From Cupriavidus oxalaticus (lineage in GTDB: Bacteria > Pseudomonadota > Gammaproteobacteria > Burkholderiales > Burkholderiaceae), in contig NZ_CP038636.1 in NCBI RefSeq assembly GCF_004768545.1, positions 62,001 through 126,000 on the forward strand: 64,000 nt of DNA, read 5' to 3'. The translations under genes were made by a program, and so were the position numbers. The notes beneath the pieces were generated by a model. That model searched no databases. It had not been told where the DNA came from and saw only the letters and a list, made by a program, of their open reading frames with translations. Of the stretch, positions 54,290 to 62,741 are shown one piece after another. Each line of letters begins with the position of its first letter. Positions within the stretch are counted from its first letter, which is position 1.

Positions 54290-55858
54290 TCAGGCGCGGA
54301 ATAGCGTCGGGTCCATGCGCGGAAGCGGCTCCGCCACGCGCACCGGAGGGAAGGCCATCAGGTCTAGTACCTGGGACCTGACGTCTACACCGGGCGCAAC
54401 CTCCTCCAGCACCAGTCCGTCTGCCGCCACTGAGAAAACTGCGCGCTCGGTGATGACTTTGGCCTCCTGGCCGCGCTCGGTCACGTTGCGCCCCAGTGGA
54501 TAGGTGATCTCGTCCACGCGCTCGACGAACTTGCGCACGCTCCCCTCACGCCCGACCGACAGGAAGCCGGCGGTAGTGTCGGCGACGAGGCCACCGGTGG
54601 AGAAAGTGCCGGTGAACAGCAGCTTGCGCGCGTTGTAGGCGATGTCGATGAAGCCGCCCGGCCCCGGATTGGCCGCGCCGAAGCGGCTCACGTTGATGTT
54701 CCCGGCCCGGTCGAACTGGGCAAATGCCAGTGCCGCCATCGGGCAGTTGCCGCCGTCGATGAAGTCGAACTGCGACGGGCCGTCGATCAAGGCCTCCGGA
54801 TACTTGTTGGCGGAGAATTGCCAGCCGCTCATCACGACGCCGCCGAAGGGGCCGTGCTCGGTGGTAAAGCTGTAGCGACGCAGGCCGCCGTCGGCGAACA
54901 GGCCATCTTCCATCATCACCGTGGGCACGTCGGACGAAGCACCGAAGCCAAAGATGCTGACCTCGCCGGGCCTGACCTCCCGGGCCGCCCGCCGGGCGAT
55001 CACCTTGTCGGCGCCGGGCGGCAGGCGGTCCGAGGCGCGGCCGTCGAAAAGCTGGCCGCCGAGATAGGCATCGTCGTACCGGATGTCGGTGGTCATCATG
55101 GCGTCGGGTTCCACCACGACGCGATCCACCAGCACGCCGGGAATCCGCACCGCGTGCGCCGGCCGGGCGTGGCGCGGCACCAGCTTGCGCACCTGTGCGA
55201 TCACGGTGCCGCCTGACGCCTTCACCGCCAGCGCCATGGCCAGCGCGCACGACGTGATCGGCTCGTCCTCGAAGCTCAGGTTGCCGTCCTCGTCGGCACT
55301 GGTGGCACGCAGGAACCCCACGTCGAGCGGCCAGCTCGGATAGAACAGGTATTCCTTCCCGTCCAGCTCCTGCACCCGCACCAGGTCGTCGGTGGCGCGC
55401 GCCGTATACTTGCCGCCCTGCTGGCGCGGGTCGATGTAGGAGCCGAGGCCGATGCGGGTCAGGTAGCCTGGGCTGCGCCGGGCGACTTCGCGCAGCCAGT
55501 GCATGGTGGCGCCGATCGGCCAGCAATAGGCTTCCACCCGATTCTCGCGGATCAGGCGCATGAACTCCGGGCGCTTGCCGGTGGCCGGATTCACCGCGTT
55601 GGTAAAGTTGCCCGACACAATCCGCTTCATCAGCCCTTCGACTGCTACGTGATCCATGCCGCGGATGCCAATGCCGTCGCCGACACTGACCGGGAAGAAG
55701 AACGTCAGGTCACGAGGCGACCCAGTCTCGTGGAAGCGTTGCGCCAGCGCCTGGAACAACGCGTCCGGCGTCAGCCAGCCGATCACGCCGACGCTGCCCA
55801 CGCTCTGACCGGGCCGGATATCCGAAACGGCCTGCGCCGCAGTACAGATCTTGCTCAT
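54290..55858 (-). CDS. Family I acyl-CoA:carboxylate CoA-transferase, fused subunits
   Basis: A 522-residue CoA-transferase with both halves in one chain. The first half (about 1-240) starts MSKICTAAQAVSDIRPGQSV, and the second (about 260-520) holds RYSFTTEHGPFGGVVMSGWQ, whose Glu is the expected thioester-forming residue of the YdiF type, then GFIDIAYNARKLLFTGTFST. The ATG at 55858 follows AAAGGTGAGAGATCGC; the longer frame to 56005 overlaps the MaoC gene and has no homology. It moves CoA between carboxylates, giving a second route of acid activation beside the AMP-forming ligase. Confidence 0.9.
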   Translation of the reverse strand: MSKICTAAQAVSDIRPGQSVGSVGVIGWLTPDALFQALAQRFHETGSPRDLTFFFPVSVGDGIGIRGMDHVAVEGLMKRIVSGNFTNAVNPATGKRPEFMRLIRENRVEAYCWPIGATMHWLREVARRSPGYLTRIGLGSYIDPRQQGGKYTARATDDLVRVQELDGKEYLFYPSWPLDVGFLRATSADEDGNLSFEDEPITSCALAMALAVKASGGTVIAQVRKLVPRHARPAHAVRIPGVLVDRVVVEPDAMMTTDIRYDDAYLGGQLFDGRASDRLPPGADKVIARRAAREVRPGEVSIFGFGASSDVPTVMMEDGLFADGGLRRYSFTTEHGPFGGVVMSGWQFSANKYPEALIDGPSQFDFIDGGNCPMAALAFAQFDRAGNINVSRFGAANPGPGGFIDIAYNARKLLFTGTFSTGGLVADTTAGFLSVGREGSVRKFVERVDEITYPLGRNVTERGQEAKVITERAVFSVAADGLVLEEVAPGVDVRSQVLDLMAFPPVRVAEPLPRMDPTLFRA

Positions 55859-55895
55859 GCGATCTCTCACCTTTCTCGCCGCTCGCAACCCGGGC

Positions 55896-56336
55896 TCAGG
55901 CCTGGAAATGGATGATGTGGGTACCGACGCAGACCGTCTCGCCCCGCTGGTTGAGTAGCGTCGCCTCGGCCCACAGGCGCTTCTTCTCGTCGTCGGCGCG
56001 GGCAATGCGGTAGTTCACGGTGAGGGTGTCTCCGATGCGAACGGGCTTGGTGAAGCGCACGTTGTCGTAGCCGTAGGAGACCGCCGGGCGCTGGATCATG
56101 TCGAGATACTTGGTCACGGCGCCGGCGATGAAACCGACCATCATGGCGCCCTGCGCGATGCGGCCGCCGAAGCCCATGCGCTTGCAGTATTCGTCGTCCA
56201 TGTGGTTGGGGTGGTTGTCACCGCTGATGCCGGCGAAGGCATAGATGTCGTACTCGCCGAGGGTGCGGGTGTAGCTGGTGTGCGTGCCAATAAGGGTGGA
56301 TACGTTGCCTTCGTGCGGGATCTTGATGTCGGACAT
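55896..56336 (-). CDS. MaoC-like hotdog-fold dehydratase
   Basis: A 146-residue single-hotdog protein. The catalytic Asp/His pair is in YAFAGISGDNHPNHMDDEYC, followed by GFGGRIAQGAMMVGFIAGAV, the hydratase-2 pattern. It would hydrate a trans-2-enoyl-CoA. Located 27 bp downstream of the GH88-like gene and 37 bp upstream of the CoA-transferase start. With the acyl-CoA dehydrogenase it would supply two consecutive beta-oxidation steps, but no 3-hydroxyacyl-CoA dehydrogenase or thiolase lies in this operon; the one at 30475 is far away. Confidence 0.9.
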   Translation of the reverse strand: MSDIKIPHEGNVSTLIGTHTSYTRTLGEYDIYAFAGISGDNHPNHMDDEYCKRMGFGGRIAQGAMMVGFIAGAVTKYLDMIQRPAVSYGYDNVRFTKPVRIGDTLTVNYRIARADDEKKRLWAEATLLNQRGETVCVGTHIIHFQA

Positions 56337-56363
56337 GTGGGTTCTCCGGAAGTGGATTGGGGT

Positions 56364-57485
56364 TCAGACCTGGGTGGCGTCGATCCTGCTCGCGAGGATG
56401 AGCAGGGATTCGAGGAGAAAGTAGTCGCCCCAAACCAGTTCGTTGTCTACGGCGACGTTATTGCGCTTGTTGAAGCAGCCGCCGGTGAGGATGCCAGGCT
56501 GCCGTTCATCGCCTGGACCGATTGGGGTCAGGAAGCGGGTCACGACTTGCTCGATGCTGTTGACGGCAGCCTGGCGGTAGACCGCCGCGCGCTCCGGGAC
56601 AAGCGCGGCCAGTTTGAGCAGGCTGGCGGCGGCGATGGCGGTGGCCGAGGTGTCGCGGTTAGTGTGCGGGATGGCGGGATCGTCGAAATCCCAGAAGGCC
56701 ACGCGGTCGGCGGGCAGGTGCGCGACCCACCAATCTGCCACGCGGATCGCGTCGGATTTGAACGCCTGCTCGCCGCACGACAGCGCCTGTGCGAGGCCAA
56801 GCATGCCCCACGCCTGGGCGCGGGCCCACGTGCTGCTGTCATGGATGCCCTTGTGCGTGTAGCGCTTCACGAGCGAGCCATCGGCAGCGTTGAATGTGGC
56901 GGACTGGCAAACCGAGCCATCCTCCCGCACGCACAGGGCAATGTGCTGGCGCAGGTGCTGGCGGCCGATCTCGCCCGTACCTAGAGCGGCGTCGTGCCGC
57001 AGCAGCAGCGCCACGGTGCCCGGAATCGCATCGATGTTGACCTCGCTCGTCCCCACGCTGGAGGCCTCCTCGGCCTCGGTGCCGAGCGGGATCAGGCGGG
57101 CCGCTTCGCTGTACATTTCCGCCAGGCCACGGGTGCCGTCGAGGGCGAGCCCCGCGGCCTGCGGATCGGCCAGCAGCGAGCCGCCGAGTTGCGCGCCGTA
57201 CCAGAAGAGGAATCCTTTGAACACCGACTTCGACGCCACCCGCGGCGCCAGCCGTGCGGACCACATGCGGGCGCTGTCGCGGTACTTCTGCTCGCCAGTG
57301 CGCAAGGCAGCCAGCCACAGCATCCCGACCCAGAAGCCGCCGGTCCAGTCGCCGGCCGGGGAGCGTGTCCAGGTGCCGTCGGCCGGATTGCCATAGTGCG
57401 GGAAGCCCGCCTCGTCCTGCGCGATCGTCGCATCGATGCGTTGCAGGATGCGATCGAGCGCATCATCGATCAGTCTGGAATCCAT
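56364..57485 (-). CDS. GH88/GH105-like glycoside hydrolase
   Basis: A 373-residue (alpha/alpha)6-barrel protein. Segments DWTGGFWVGMLWLAALRTGE, NIDAIPGTVALLLRH, HDSSTWARAQAWGMLGLAQA, PHTNRDTSATAIAAASLLKL and ELVWGDYFLLESLL match family 88 unsaturated glucuronyl hydrolases. Those act by hydration of a 4,5-unsaturated uronic acid; Asp residues in the first two segments are the likely catalytic pair. The ATG at 57485 has GGAGACAAAACT before it. No signal peptide. As the first gene of an acyl-CoA operon it is out of place, since no other uronate genes are near. Confidence 0.87.
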   Translation of the reverse strand: MDSRLIDDALDRILQRIDATIAQDEAGFPHYGNPADGTWTRSPAGDWTGGFWVGMLWLAALRTGEQKYRDSARMWSARLAPRVASKSVFKGFLFWYGAQLGGSLLADPQAAGLALDGTRGLAEMYSEAARLIPLGTEAEEASSVGTSEVNIDAIPGTVALLLRHDAALGTGEIGRQHLRQHIALCVREDGSVCQSATFNAADGSLVKRYTHKGIHDSSTWARAQAWGMLGLAQALSCGEQAFKSDAIRVADWWVAHLPADRVAFWDFDDPAIPHTNRDTSATAIAAASLLKLAALVPERAAVYRQAAVNSIEQVVTRFLTPIGPGDERQPGILTGGCFNKRNNVAVDNELVWGDYFLLESLLILASRIDATQV

Positions 57486-57599
57486 AGTTTTGTCTCCATG
57501 CATACATTGGCTTGTCCGGTCTTCGCTGCCAGCCTTGCGGACCTCGGCGTGGAGCGCGGAGCGGGGTATGCATGGAATCGTAGGGATTGCGCAAACTAG

Positions 57600-57616
57600 C
57601 GTCCAATATATAATTA
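57600..57616 (+). promoter_or_regulatory. CCAATATAT box in the LysR/GH88 divergent gap
   Basis: CGTCCAATATATAATTA lies 31 bp before the LysR start at 57647 and 115 bp from the GH88-like start. The first 12 bases match the box at 63579-63590, upstream of the Liv operon. A LysR binding site is the natural reading; inferred. Confidence 0.6.
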
Positions 57617-57646
57617 ATCGCTCTTTTATACTTACAGGATATAGCG

Positions 57647-58543
57647 ATGGATCTTCGCCACCTCCGGTACTTCATCGCCGTCGCCGAGGAACTCAACTTC
57701 ACGCGGGCGGCCGAGCGCCTGCACATCGCCCAGCCGCCGCTGAGCCTGCAGATCCGCCAACTCGAGGAGGAGATGGATGTGACACTGCTGAACCGCTCGC
57801 GTCGGCACGTGGAGCTGACCGAGGCGGGTCGCATTTTCCTGGAGCAGGCGCGGCAGATCCTGCGCGCTACCGAGAGTGCGGTCATCCAGACGCAGCGCGC
57901 GCATCGCGGTGAGACTGGCCGGCTGACGGTCGGCTTCTTCGAGCACACGTCCTATACGCTGCTGCCGCCCATCCTGCGCGCCTACCGGGAGCGTTTTCCC
58001 TCCGTGGAAATCCTGCTGCGCTGGTTTCCGGTCGTTGAACAGGCAGAAGCGCTGCGGCGGGGTGACGCGGATATCTCCTTCATGCGGCCCGTGCCCGACC
58101 TCGAGGACGTGACGTGGGAAACCATCCTCGAAGAGCCGTTCGTGCTGGCTGTGCCGGCAAGGCACCCATTCGCGAACGCGGAGTCAATCTCGCTGAAGGA
58201 TTGCGCGCAGGAGCCCTTCATCATGTACATGCCCGAGGCGGCGCCGGACTTCCACGCCATGAACATGCGCATGTGCGCGTCGGCGGGTTTCGTGCCGAAG
58301 GTCGTGTCTGAAGTGGGGCAGGTCTACACGCTGGTCGGGTTGGTCAGCTCCGGTGCGGGCATTGGCTTCGTGCCGGCATCGGTCCGGCAGATGAAGTTCG
58401 ACCACGTCGTCTACAAGCCGATCAAAGGCCGGCAACCAACAGTCGAGATCATGCTCGGCTATAGCCAGCGCACCCCAACGCCGCTGATGACGGCTTTCAT
58501 CGAGACGGCGAAAAGCATGCTCCCCGGGCCTCGCCCGCTGTAA
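57647..58543 (+). CDS. LysR-family transcriptional regulator
   Basis: A 298-residue LysR protein starting MDLRHLRYFIAVAEELNFTR, with a helix-turn-helix AAERLHIAQPPLSLQIRQLE and effector domain (LTVGFFEHTSYTLLPPILRA). It belongs to the BenM/CatR-like branch that senses aromatic or muconate-type acids. It lies between two minus-strand operons, divergent from the GH88-headed one and convergent with the Liv operon's tail. The same CGTCCAATATAT box stands before itself and before the Liv operon, so it is the likely shared regulator of import and metabolism. Confidence 0.92.
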   Translation: MDLRHLRYFIAVAEELNFTRAAERLHIAQPPLSLQIRQLEEEMDVTLLNRSRRHVELTEAGRIFLEQARQILRATESAVIQTQRAHRGETGRLTVGFFEHTSYTLLPPILRAYRERFPSVEILLRWFPVVEQAEALRRGDADISFMRPVPDLEDVTWETILEEPFVLAVPARHPFANAESISLKDCAQEPFIMYMPEAAPDFHAMNMRMCASAGFVPKVVSEVGQVYTLVGLVSSGAGIGFVPASVRQMKFDHVVYKPIKGRQPTVEIMLGYSQRTPTPLMTAFIETAKSMLPGPRPL

Positions 58544-58559
58544 CGTTGGCGAGGCCCGG
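58524..58559 (+). terminator. Strong hairpin across the end of the LysR gene
   Basis: CCGGGCCTCGCC (58524-58535) and GGCGAGGCCCGG (58548-58559) form a perfect 12-bp stem over a 12-base loop that holds the LysR stop codon. No T-run follows, so termination would need Rho, or the hairpin may protect or insulate both convergent transcripts. Confidence 0.55.
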
Positions 58560-58575
58560 AGAATGGCGCGGCCGT

Positions 58576-58809
58576 TCAGTCGCGCCGGGCTGCCGGCAAT
58601 AGGCGGCAGCCGTAGGTGGCGGTCGAACGCCAGCGAGTTGCCGTCGGCCAGGGCGGCCCGCAACAGGCGTGAGAGGAAGTTCTGATAACAGGGCGGTCTC
58701 GGCCATTGCGCTCGGTGAGGGCGTAGCCCAGCCCTTCGATGCCGAGGTCGATGGCCTCCCGGAAGCTGGCGCTCGCCTCGGGCGTCGTCTCGCGACAGGT
58801 GATCTTCAT
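58576..58809 (-). CDS. Small unknown ORF coupled to the Liv binding-protein gene
   Basis: A 77-residue frame whose ATG overlaps the stop of the substrate-binding gene (ATGA), the mark of translational coupling. It begins MKITCRETTPEASASFREAI and has no recognisable family; the C-terminal half loses coding character. Another frame in the same place (SRLLRAALADGNSLAFDRHL) looks slightly protein-like, so this could be a frameshifted remnant of a longer last gene. Weak call. Confidence 0.35.
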   Translation of the reverse strand: MKITCRETTPEASASFREAIDLGIEGLGYALTERNGRDRPVIRTSSHACCGPPWPTATRWRSTATYGCRLLPAARRD

Positions 58810-60026
58810 GACGTCTTCTTCCCAACCAGCGGGCAGCTACCTTCTTCCATCGGCCGGAACGCCTCGTTGGCGGGAATGGAGGCGATGAGCCTGTAGAAGT
58901 CGCCCGCATACTTCGATTCCGACGGCTTCTTCACCTCGAACAGATAGAGCGGGTGGATCTTCCGGCCGTCTTCGCGAATGCTGCCCTTGCCGAACAGCTT
59001 GTCGTCGGTGGGCATCGCCTTCATCTTCGCTACCACGGCGCCGCCGTCGCCATCCGCCTTCATCGCCGTTACTGCCTTCAGGTAGTGGATCACAGCCGAG
59101 TACGTACCCGCCTGCGCCATGGTCGGGAACTTGCCGTTGTTGGCGGCGGCGAATTCCTTGCCAAACCTGCGGTTCTCGTCGGTCATATCCCAATACCAGG
59201 TCTCGCTCAGCAACAGGCCCTGTGCAGCCTTGAGGCCGAGCGCCTGGACGTCGCTGCTGAAGACGAGCAGGCCTGCCAGCTTCTGACCGCCGGCGGTCAC
59301 GCCGAACTCGGCGGCCTGCTTGACCGCGCCGATGGTGTCGCCCCCGGCGTTGGCCAGGCCCACTACCTGCGCCTTCGAGGCCTGAGCCTGAAGCAGGTAG
59401 GAGGAGAAATCGTTGCCCGGGAAAGGATGCCGGAGCTTGCCGAGGACCTTGCCACCGTTCTTGACGACAACGGCCTCGGTGTCGCGTTCGAGCGAGTGGC
59501 CGAAGGCGTAGTCGGCAGTCACGAAGAACCAACTCTTGCCCCCCGACTTGACAACCGCCTTACCAGTCCCATTCGCCAGTGCCCACGTGTCGTAGGCCCA
59601 GTGGATCGCGTTGGGCGTGCAGGCCTTGCCGGTGAGGTCGGAGGTGCCGCCGCCGGTGACAATCATCACCTTGTTCTTCTCCTTGGCCACCTGGTTGACC
59701 GCCAGGACGACCGACGAGGTCGGCACGTCGACGATAGCGTCCACCTTGTCCACGTCGAACCAGCGGCGGGCGATGCTCGCCCCGACGTCCGGCTTATTCT
59801 GGTGGTCGGCGGCCACGATCTCAACCTTCAGACCATGCTTCTCGGGCGCAAAGTCCTGGACCGCCTTCTTCGCGGCCCAGACCGAACCGGGACCGGCCAG
59901 CCCGGCATAAACTCCGGTCTGATCGTTGAGCACGCCGATCCGGACCACGCCGCCCGTGATCTCGGCCTGCGCCGTCGAGGCCGCCAGCAGCGCGGCGAGC
60001 GAAAGCAGCTTGATGCGATTGTTCAT
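58806..60026 (-). CDS. Liv-type ABC transporter substrate-binding protein
   Basis: A 406-residue type I periplasmic binding protein. Signal peptide KLLSLAALLAASTAQA (about 5-20), then EITGGVVRIGVLNDQTGVYA, DHQNKPDVGASIARRWFDVD and WFFVTADYAFGHSLERDTEA, as in the Leu/Ile/Val-type and amide-type receptors. Many such proteins in this group bind aromatic acids or short-chain amides rather than amino acids. It is the fifth gene of the importer operon, 56 bp after LivM. The ligand probably matches the substrate of the LysR-linked acyl-CoA operon. Confidence 0.92.
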   Translation of the reverse strand: MNNRIKLLSLAALLAASTAQAEITGGVVRIGVLNDQTGVYAGLAGPGSVWAAKKAVQDFAPEKHGLKVEIVAADHQNKPDVGASIARRWFDVDKVDAIVDVPTSSVVLAVNQVAKEKNKVMIVTGGGTSDLTGKACTPNAIHWAYDTWALANGTGKAVVKSGGKSWFFVTADYAFGHSLERDTEAVVVKNGGKVLGKLRHPFPGNDFSSYLLQAQASKAQVVGLANAGGDTIGAVKQAAEFGVTAGGQKLAGLLVFSSDVQALGLKAAQGLLLSETWYWDMTDENRRFGKEFAAANNGKFPTMAQAGTYSAVIHYLKAVTAMKADGDGGAVVAKMKAMPTDDKLFGKGSIREDGRKIHPLYLFEVKKPSESKYAGDFYRLIASIPANEAFRPMEEGSCPLVGKKTS

Positions 60027-60082
60027 CCTGTGTCTCCTCTACTGTGGGGATATATATGGGGTGTTCCGTTCAGCGCTTGATT

Positions 60083-61117
60083 TCATGCCTTTCCTTCCAC
60101 GCGCCGGGCATGCACGCCCGCTCCGGCGGGCGTTTCGTCATGACTTGGTGCCGGCACGGCAGCGCGGCGCGGTGCGGGCCGGACGCGGCGGTTGCCCACG
60201 ATGTTCTGGCACAACGCGTTCAACTCGCCGACGATGCCGCGGCGGAACGCAAGCACGCACACGACGAAGATGCTCCCCATGATCACGGTGATCATGGAAC
60301 CGACCTTGTCCGCCAAGGCGTTCTGGATGGCGACCACGATGCCCGCGCCCACCACCGGGCCGAAGGCAGTGCCAAGGCCGCCCAACAGCGTCATCAGTAC
60401 GACTTCGCCGGAGGTGTGCCAGTGCGCGTCGGTCAGTGTGGCGAACTGAAAGACAAGGGTCTTGGTGGCCCCGGCAAGGCCGGCCAGGCCCGCCGAGAGG
60501 ACGAAGGCCAGCAGCTTGTAGCGCGCGACGTCGTAGCCCAGCGAAGTGGTGCGCGCCTCGTTCTCGCGGATCGCCTTCAGAATCTGGCCGAAAGGCGAAT
60601 GGATGATGCGATGGATCAGCCAGAAGGTGAACAGGAAGATCGCCAGCACGAAGTAGTACATGCGCTGGTCCGACGCCAGGTCGATCAGGCCGAACAGCCT
60701 GCCTCGCGGAATGGCCTGCATGCCATCCTCACCGCCGGTGAACGGCGCCTGCAGGAACAAGAAGTAGAACATCTGTGCCAAGGCAAGCGTGATCATCGCG
60801 AAGTAGATGCCCTGCCGGCGAATAGCGAGCGCCCCGACGACAAAGCCCGCGGCAGCCGAGACGAACGTGCCGAGCAGCAGGCCGAGTTCCGGGGTGAGCC
60901 CCCAGGTCTTCATGCCGTAGCCCGATATATAGGCCGCCGTGCCGAGGAACGCCGCATGGCCGAACGAGAGCAGGCCGGCATAGCCGAGCAGCAAGTTGAA
61001 GGCGCAGGCGAATAAGGCGAAGCACAGCACCTTCATCAGCATCACCGGATAGAGCACGGCCGGGGCCGCCAGCGCGCCCAGCAGCAGGACACCATAGCCA
61101 AGATTTCTCATTTTCAT
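60083..61117 (-). CDS. livM: Branched-chain-type ABC transporter permease LivM
   Basis: A 344-residue permease with about nine hydrophobic segments. The family loop GYAGLLSFGHAAFLGTAAYI and the C-terminal GGLGTAFGPVVGAGIVVAIQ are visible. The frame extends upstream to 61804 inside livH, but the ATG at 61117, with GTGAGG just before it, aligns with LivM starts. Forms the membrane channel with LivH, powered by LivG and LivF. The C-terminus carries an Arg-rich extension of about 30 residues (RRVRPAPRRAAVPAPSHDET) not needed for the fold. Confidence 0.92.
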   Translation of the reverse strand: MKMRNLGYGVLLLGALAAPAVLYPVMLMKVLCFALFACAFNLLLGYAGLLSFGHAAFLGTAAYISGYGMKTWGLTPELGLLLGTFVSAAAGFVVGALAIRRQGIYFAMITLALAQMFYFLFLQAPFTGGEDGMQAIPRGRLFGLIDLASDQRMYYFVLAIFLFTFWLIHRIIHSPFGQILKAIRENEARTTSLGYDVARYKLLAFVLSAGLAGLAGATKTLVFQFATLTDAHWHTSGEVVLMTLLGGLGTAFGPVVGAGIVVAIQNALADKVGSMITVIMGSIFVVCVLAFRRGIVGELNALCQNIVGNRRVRPAPRRAAVPAPSHDETPAGAGVHARRVEGKA

Positions 61118-61125
61118 ACTCGACC

Positions 61126-62013
61126 TCACTTTTCCTTGCCAAACAGGCCTGCCGGACGAACCATCAGCACGATGACCATGATCACGAAAACCACCGTGGC
61201 CGACGCCTCTGGATAAAACACCTTGGTCAGTCCTTCGACCACGCCCAGCCCCAGCCCGGCGACGATCGCGCCAAGGATGGAACCCATGCCGCCGATCACC
61301 ACCACCGCGAACACGACGATGATCAGGTTCGACCCCATCAGCGGACTTAGTTGCCCCGTCGGTGCTGCCAGCACGCCGGCCAGCCCGGCCAGGCCCACGC
61401 CGAAGGCATAGGTCATCATCACCATCACCGGCACATTGATGCCGAAGGCTTGGGTAATGCTTGGGTTCTCGGTGGCGGCGCGCAGGTAGGCGCCGAGGCG
61501 GGTCTTCTCGATCGTGAACCAGGTCAGCAGGCACACTGTGAGCGAGCCGCCGATGACCCACGCGCGGTATTTCGGCAGAATCATGAAGCCGAGGTTGAAG
61601 GCGCCGGCCACCTCGTCGGGAATCGAATACGGCTGCCCCGAGACGCCGAACTGGAAGCGGAACAGACCTTCGATAATGAGCGCCAGCCCGAAGGTCAGCA
61701 GCAGCCCGTACAGGTGGTCGAGCTTGTACAGCCACCGCAGCAGGCCGCGCTCGATGGCGATACCCATCAGCCCTACCAGCACCGGCGCCGCCAGCAGCGA
61801 CCACCAGTAGCTGACGCCGAGATACTCCAGGCCCGCCCAGGCGACAAATGCGCCCACCATGAACATCGCGCCGTGGGCAAAGTTGATGATGTTGAGCATG
61901 CCGAAGATCACGGCAAGCCCGAGGCTGAGAATCGCGTAAAACGAGCCGTTTACCAGCCCGAGCACGAGTTGCCCCAACAGCCCCTGTAGCGGGACTCCCA
62001 GAATCGTTGTCAT
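61126..62013 (-). CDS. livH: Branched-chain-type ABC transporter permease LivH
   Basis: A 295-residue permease with about eight hydrophobic segments and family motifs LVNGSFYAILSLGLAVIFGM, NIINFAHGAMFMVGAFVAW and VVIGGMGSILGAIVAGLGLG (the EAA-like loop). The stop lies eight bases before livM, so the two are co-translated. It pairs with LivM in the inner membrane. The start at 62013 follows GCGGAGGAGACAAT. Ordinary in every respect. Confidence 0.93.
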   Translation of the reverse strand: MTTILGVPLQGLLGQLVLGLVNGSFYAILSLGLAVIFGMLNIINFAHGAMFMVGAFVAWAGLEYLGVSYWWSLLAAPVLVGLMGIAIERGLLRWLYKLDHLYGLLLTFGLALIIEGLFRFQFGVSGQPYSIPDEVAGAFNLGFMILPKYRAWVIGGSLTVCLLTWFTIEKTRLGAYLRAATENPSITQAFGINVPVMVMMTYAFGVGLAGLAGVLAAPTGQLSPLMGSNLIIVVFAVVVIGGMGSILGAIVAGLGLGVVEGLTKVFYPEASATVVFVIMVIVLMVRPAGLFGKEK

Positions 62014-62034
62014 ATTGTCTCCTCCGCAGCGGTC

Positions 62035-62739
62035 TCAGACACCCAGGAGTTCCTGGAGCAGGTGCTGCTTCTCGTGAATCTCGTGCTGGTGGATCTCCGC
62101 GGCGATTTGGCCGTGCTCCACCACGTACATGCGGTCGGCCAGCGGCGCGGCGAACCGGAAGTTCTGCTCCACCAGCACGATCGTGTAGCCCTTTGCCTTG
62201 AGGTCGCGGATGACCTCCGCGAGCTTCTGCACGATCACCGGCGCCAGTCCCTCGGAGATCTCGTCCAGCAGCAGCAACCGCGCTCCGGTGCGCAGGATGC
62301 GCGCCATCGCCAGCATCTGTTGCTCGCCGCCCGAGAGCCGCGTGCCCTGGCTATGCCGCCGCTCGTGGAGATTGGGGAACATCGCGTAGATCTCGTCGAG
62401 GCTCATCCCGCCGCCGCCCACCTGCGGCGGCAGCAGGAGGTTCTCCTCGCACGAGAGGCTGGAGTAAATCGCCCGCTCCTCCGGGCAGAAGCCGACGCCG
62501 AGACGCGCGATGCGATGGGCCGGCATGCCGATTGCCTCGCGGCCGTCGATCATGACCGAGCCGGCGCGACGCCCCGTCAGGCCCATGATGGCGCGCAGGG
62601 TGGTGGTACGGCCTGCCCCGTTGCGGCCGAGCAGGGTCACGCACTCTCCCTCGTTCACCAGCAAGTCGATGCCGTGCAGGATGTGCGATTCGCCGTAGAA
62701 GGCATGGAGGTCGGTGACCCGCAGGTATTCCGTCGCCAT
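62035..62739 (-). CDS. livF: Branched-chain-type ABC transporter ATPase LivF, Arg in Walker A
   Basis: A 234-residue ABC ATPase. Signature LSGGEQQMLAMARIL, Walker B LLLLDEISEGLAP and the switch His (TIVLVEQNFRFA region) are intact. The Walker A reads LLGRNGAGRTTTLRAIMG, with Arg (CGT) in place of the normally invariant Lys. The ATG at 62739 is used since GGAGGGC precedes it; an in-frame TTG at 62745 overlaps the LivG stop region. It would pair with LivG; if the Arg lowers ATP hydrolysis, LivG must carry the transport cycle. Confidence 0.9.
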   Translation of the reverse strand: MATEYLRVTDLHAFYGESHILHGIDLLVNEGECVTLLGRNGAGRTTTLRAIMGLTGRRAGSVMIDGREAIGMPAHRIARLGVGFCPEERAIYSSLSCEENLLLPPQVGGGGMSLDEIYAMFPNLHERRHSQGTRLSGGEQQMLAMARILRTGARLLLLDEISEGLAPVIVQKLAEVIRDLKAKGYTIVLVEQNFRFAAPLADRMYVVEHGQIAAEIHQHEIHEKQHLLQELLGV

Positions 62740-62741
62740 GA

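Noticed and set aside
60083..61804. Long LivM frame of 573 codons
   Set aside because: The upstream part is livH read in the wrong frame; LivM homology starts at 61117 with its own ribosome site.
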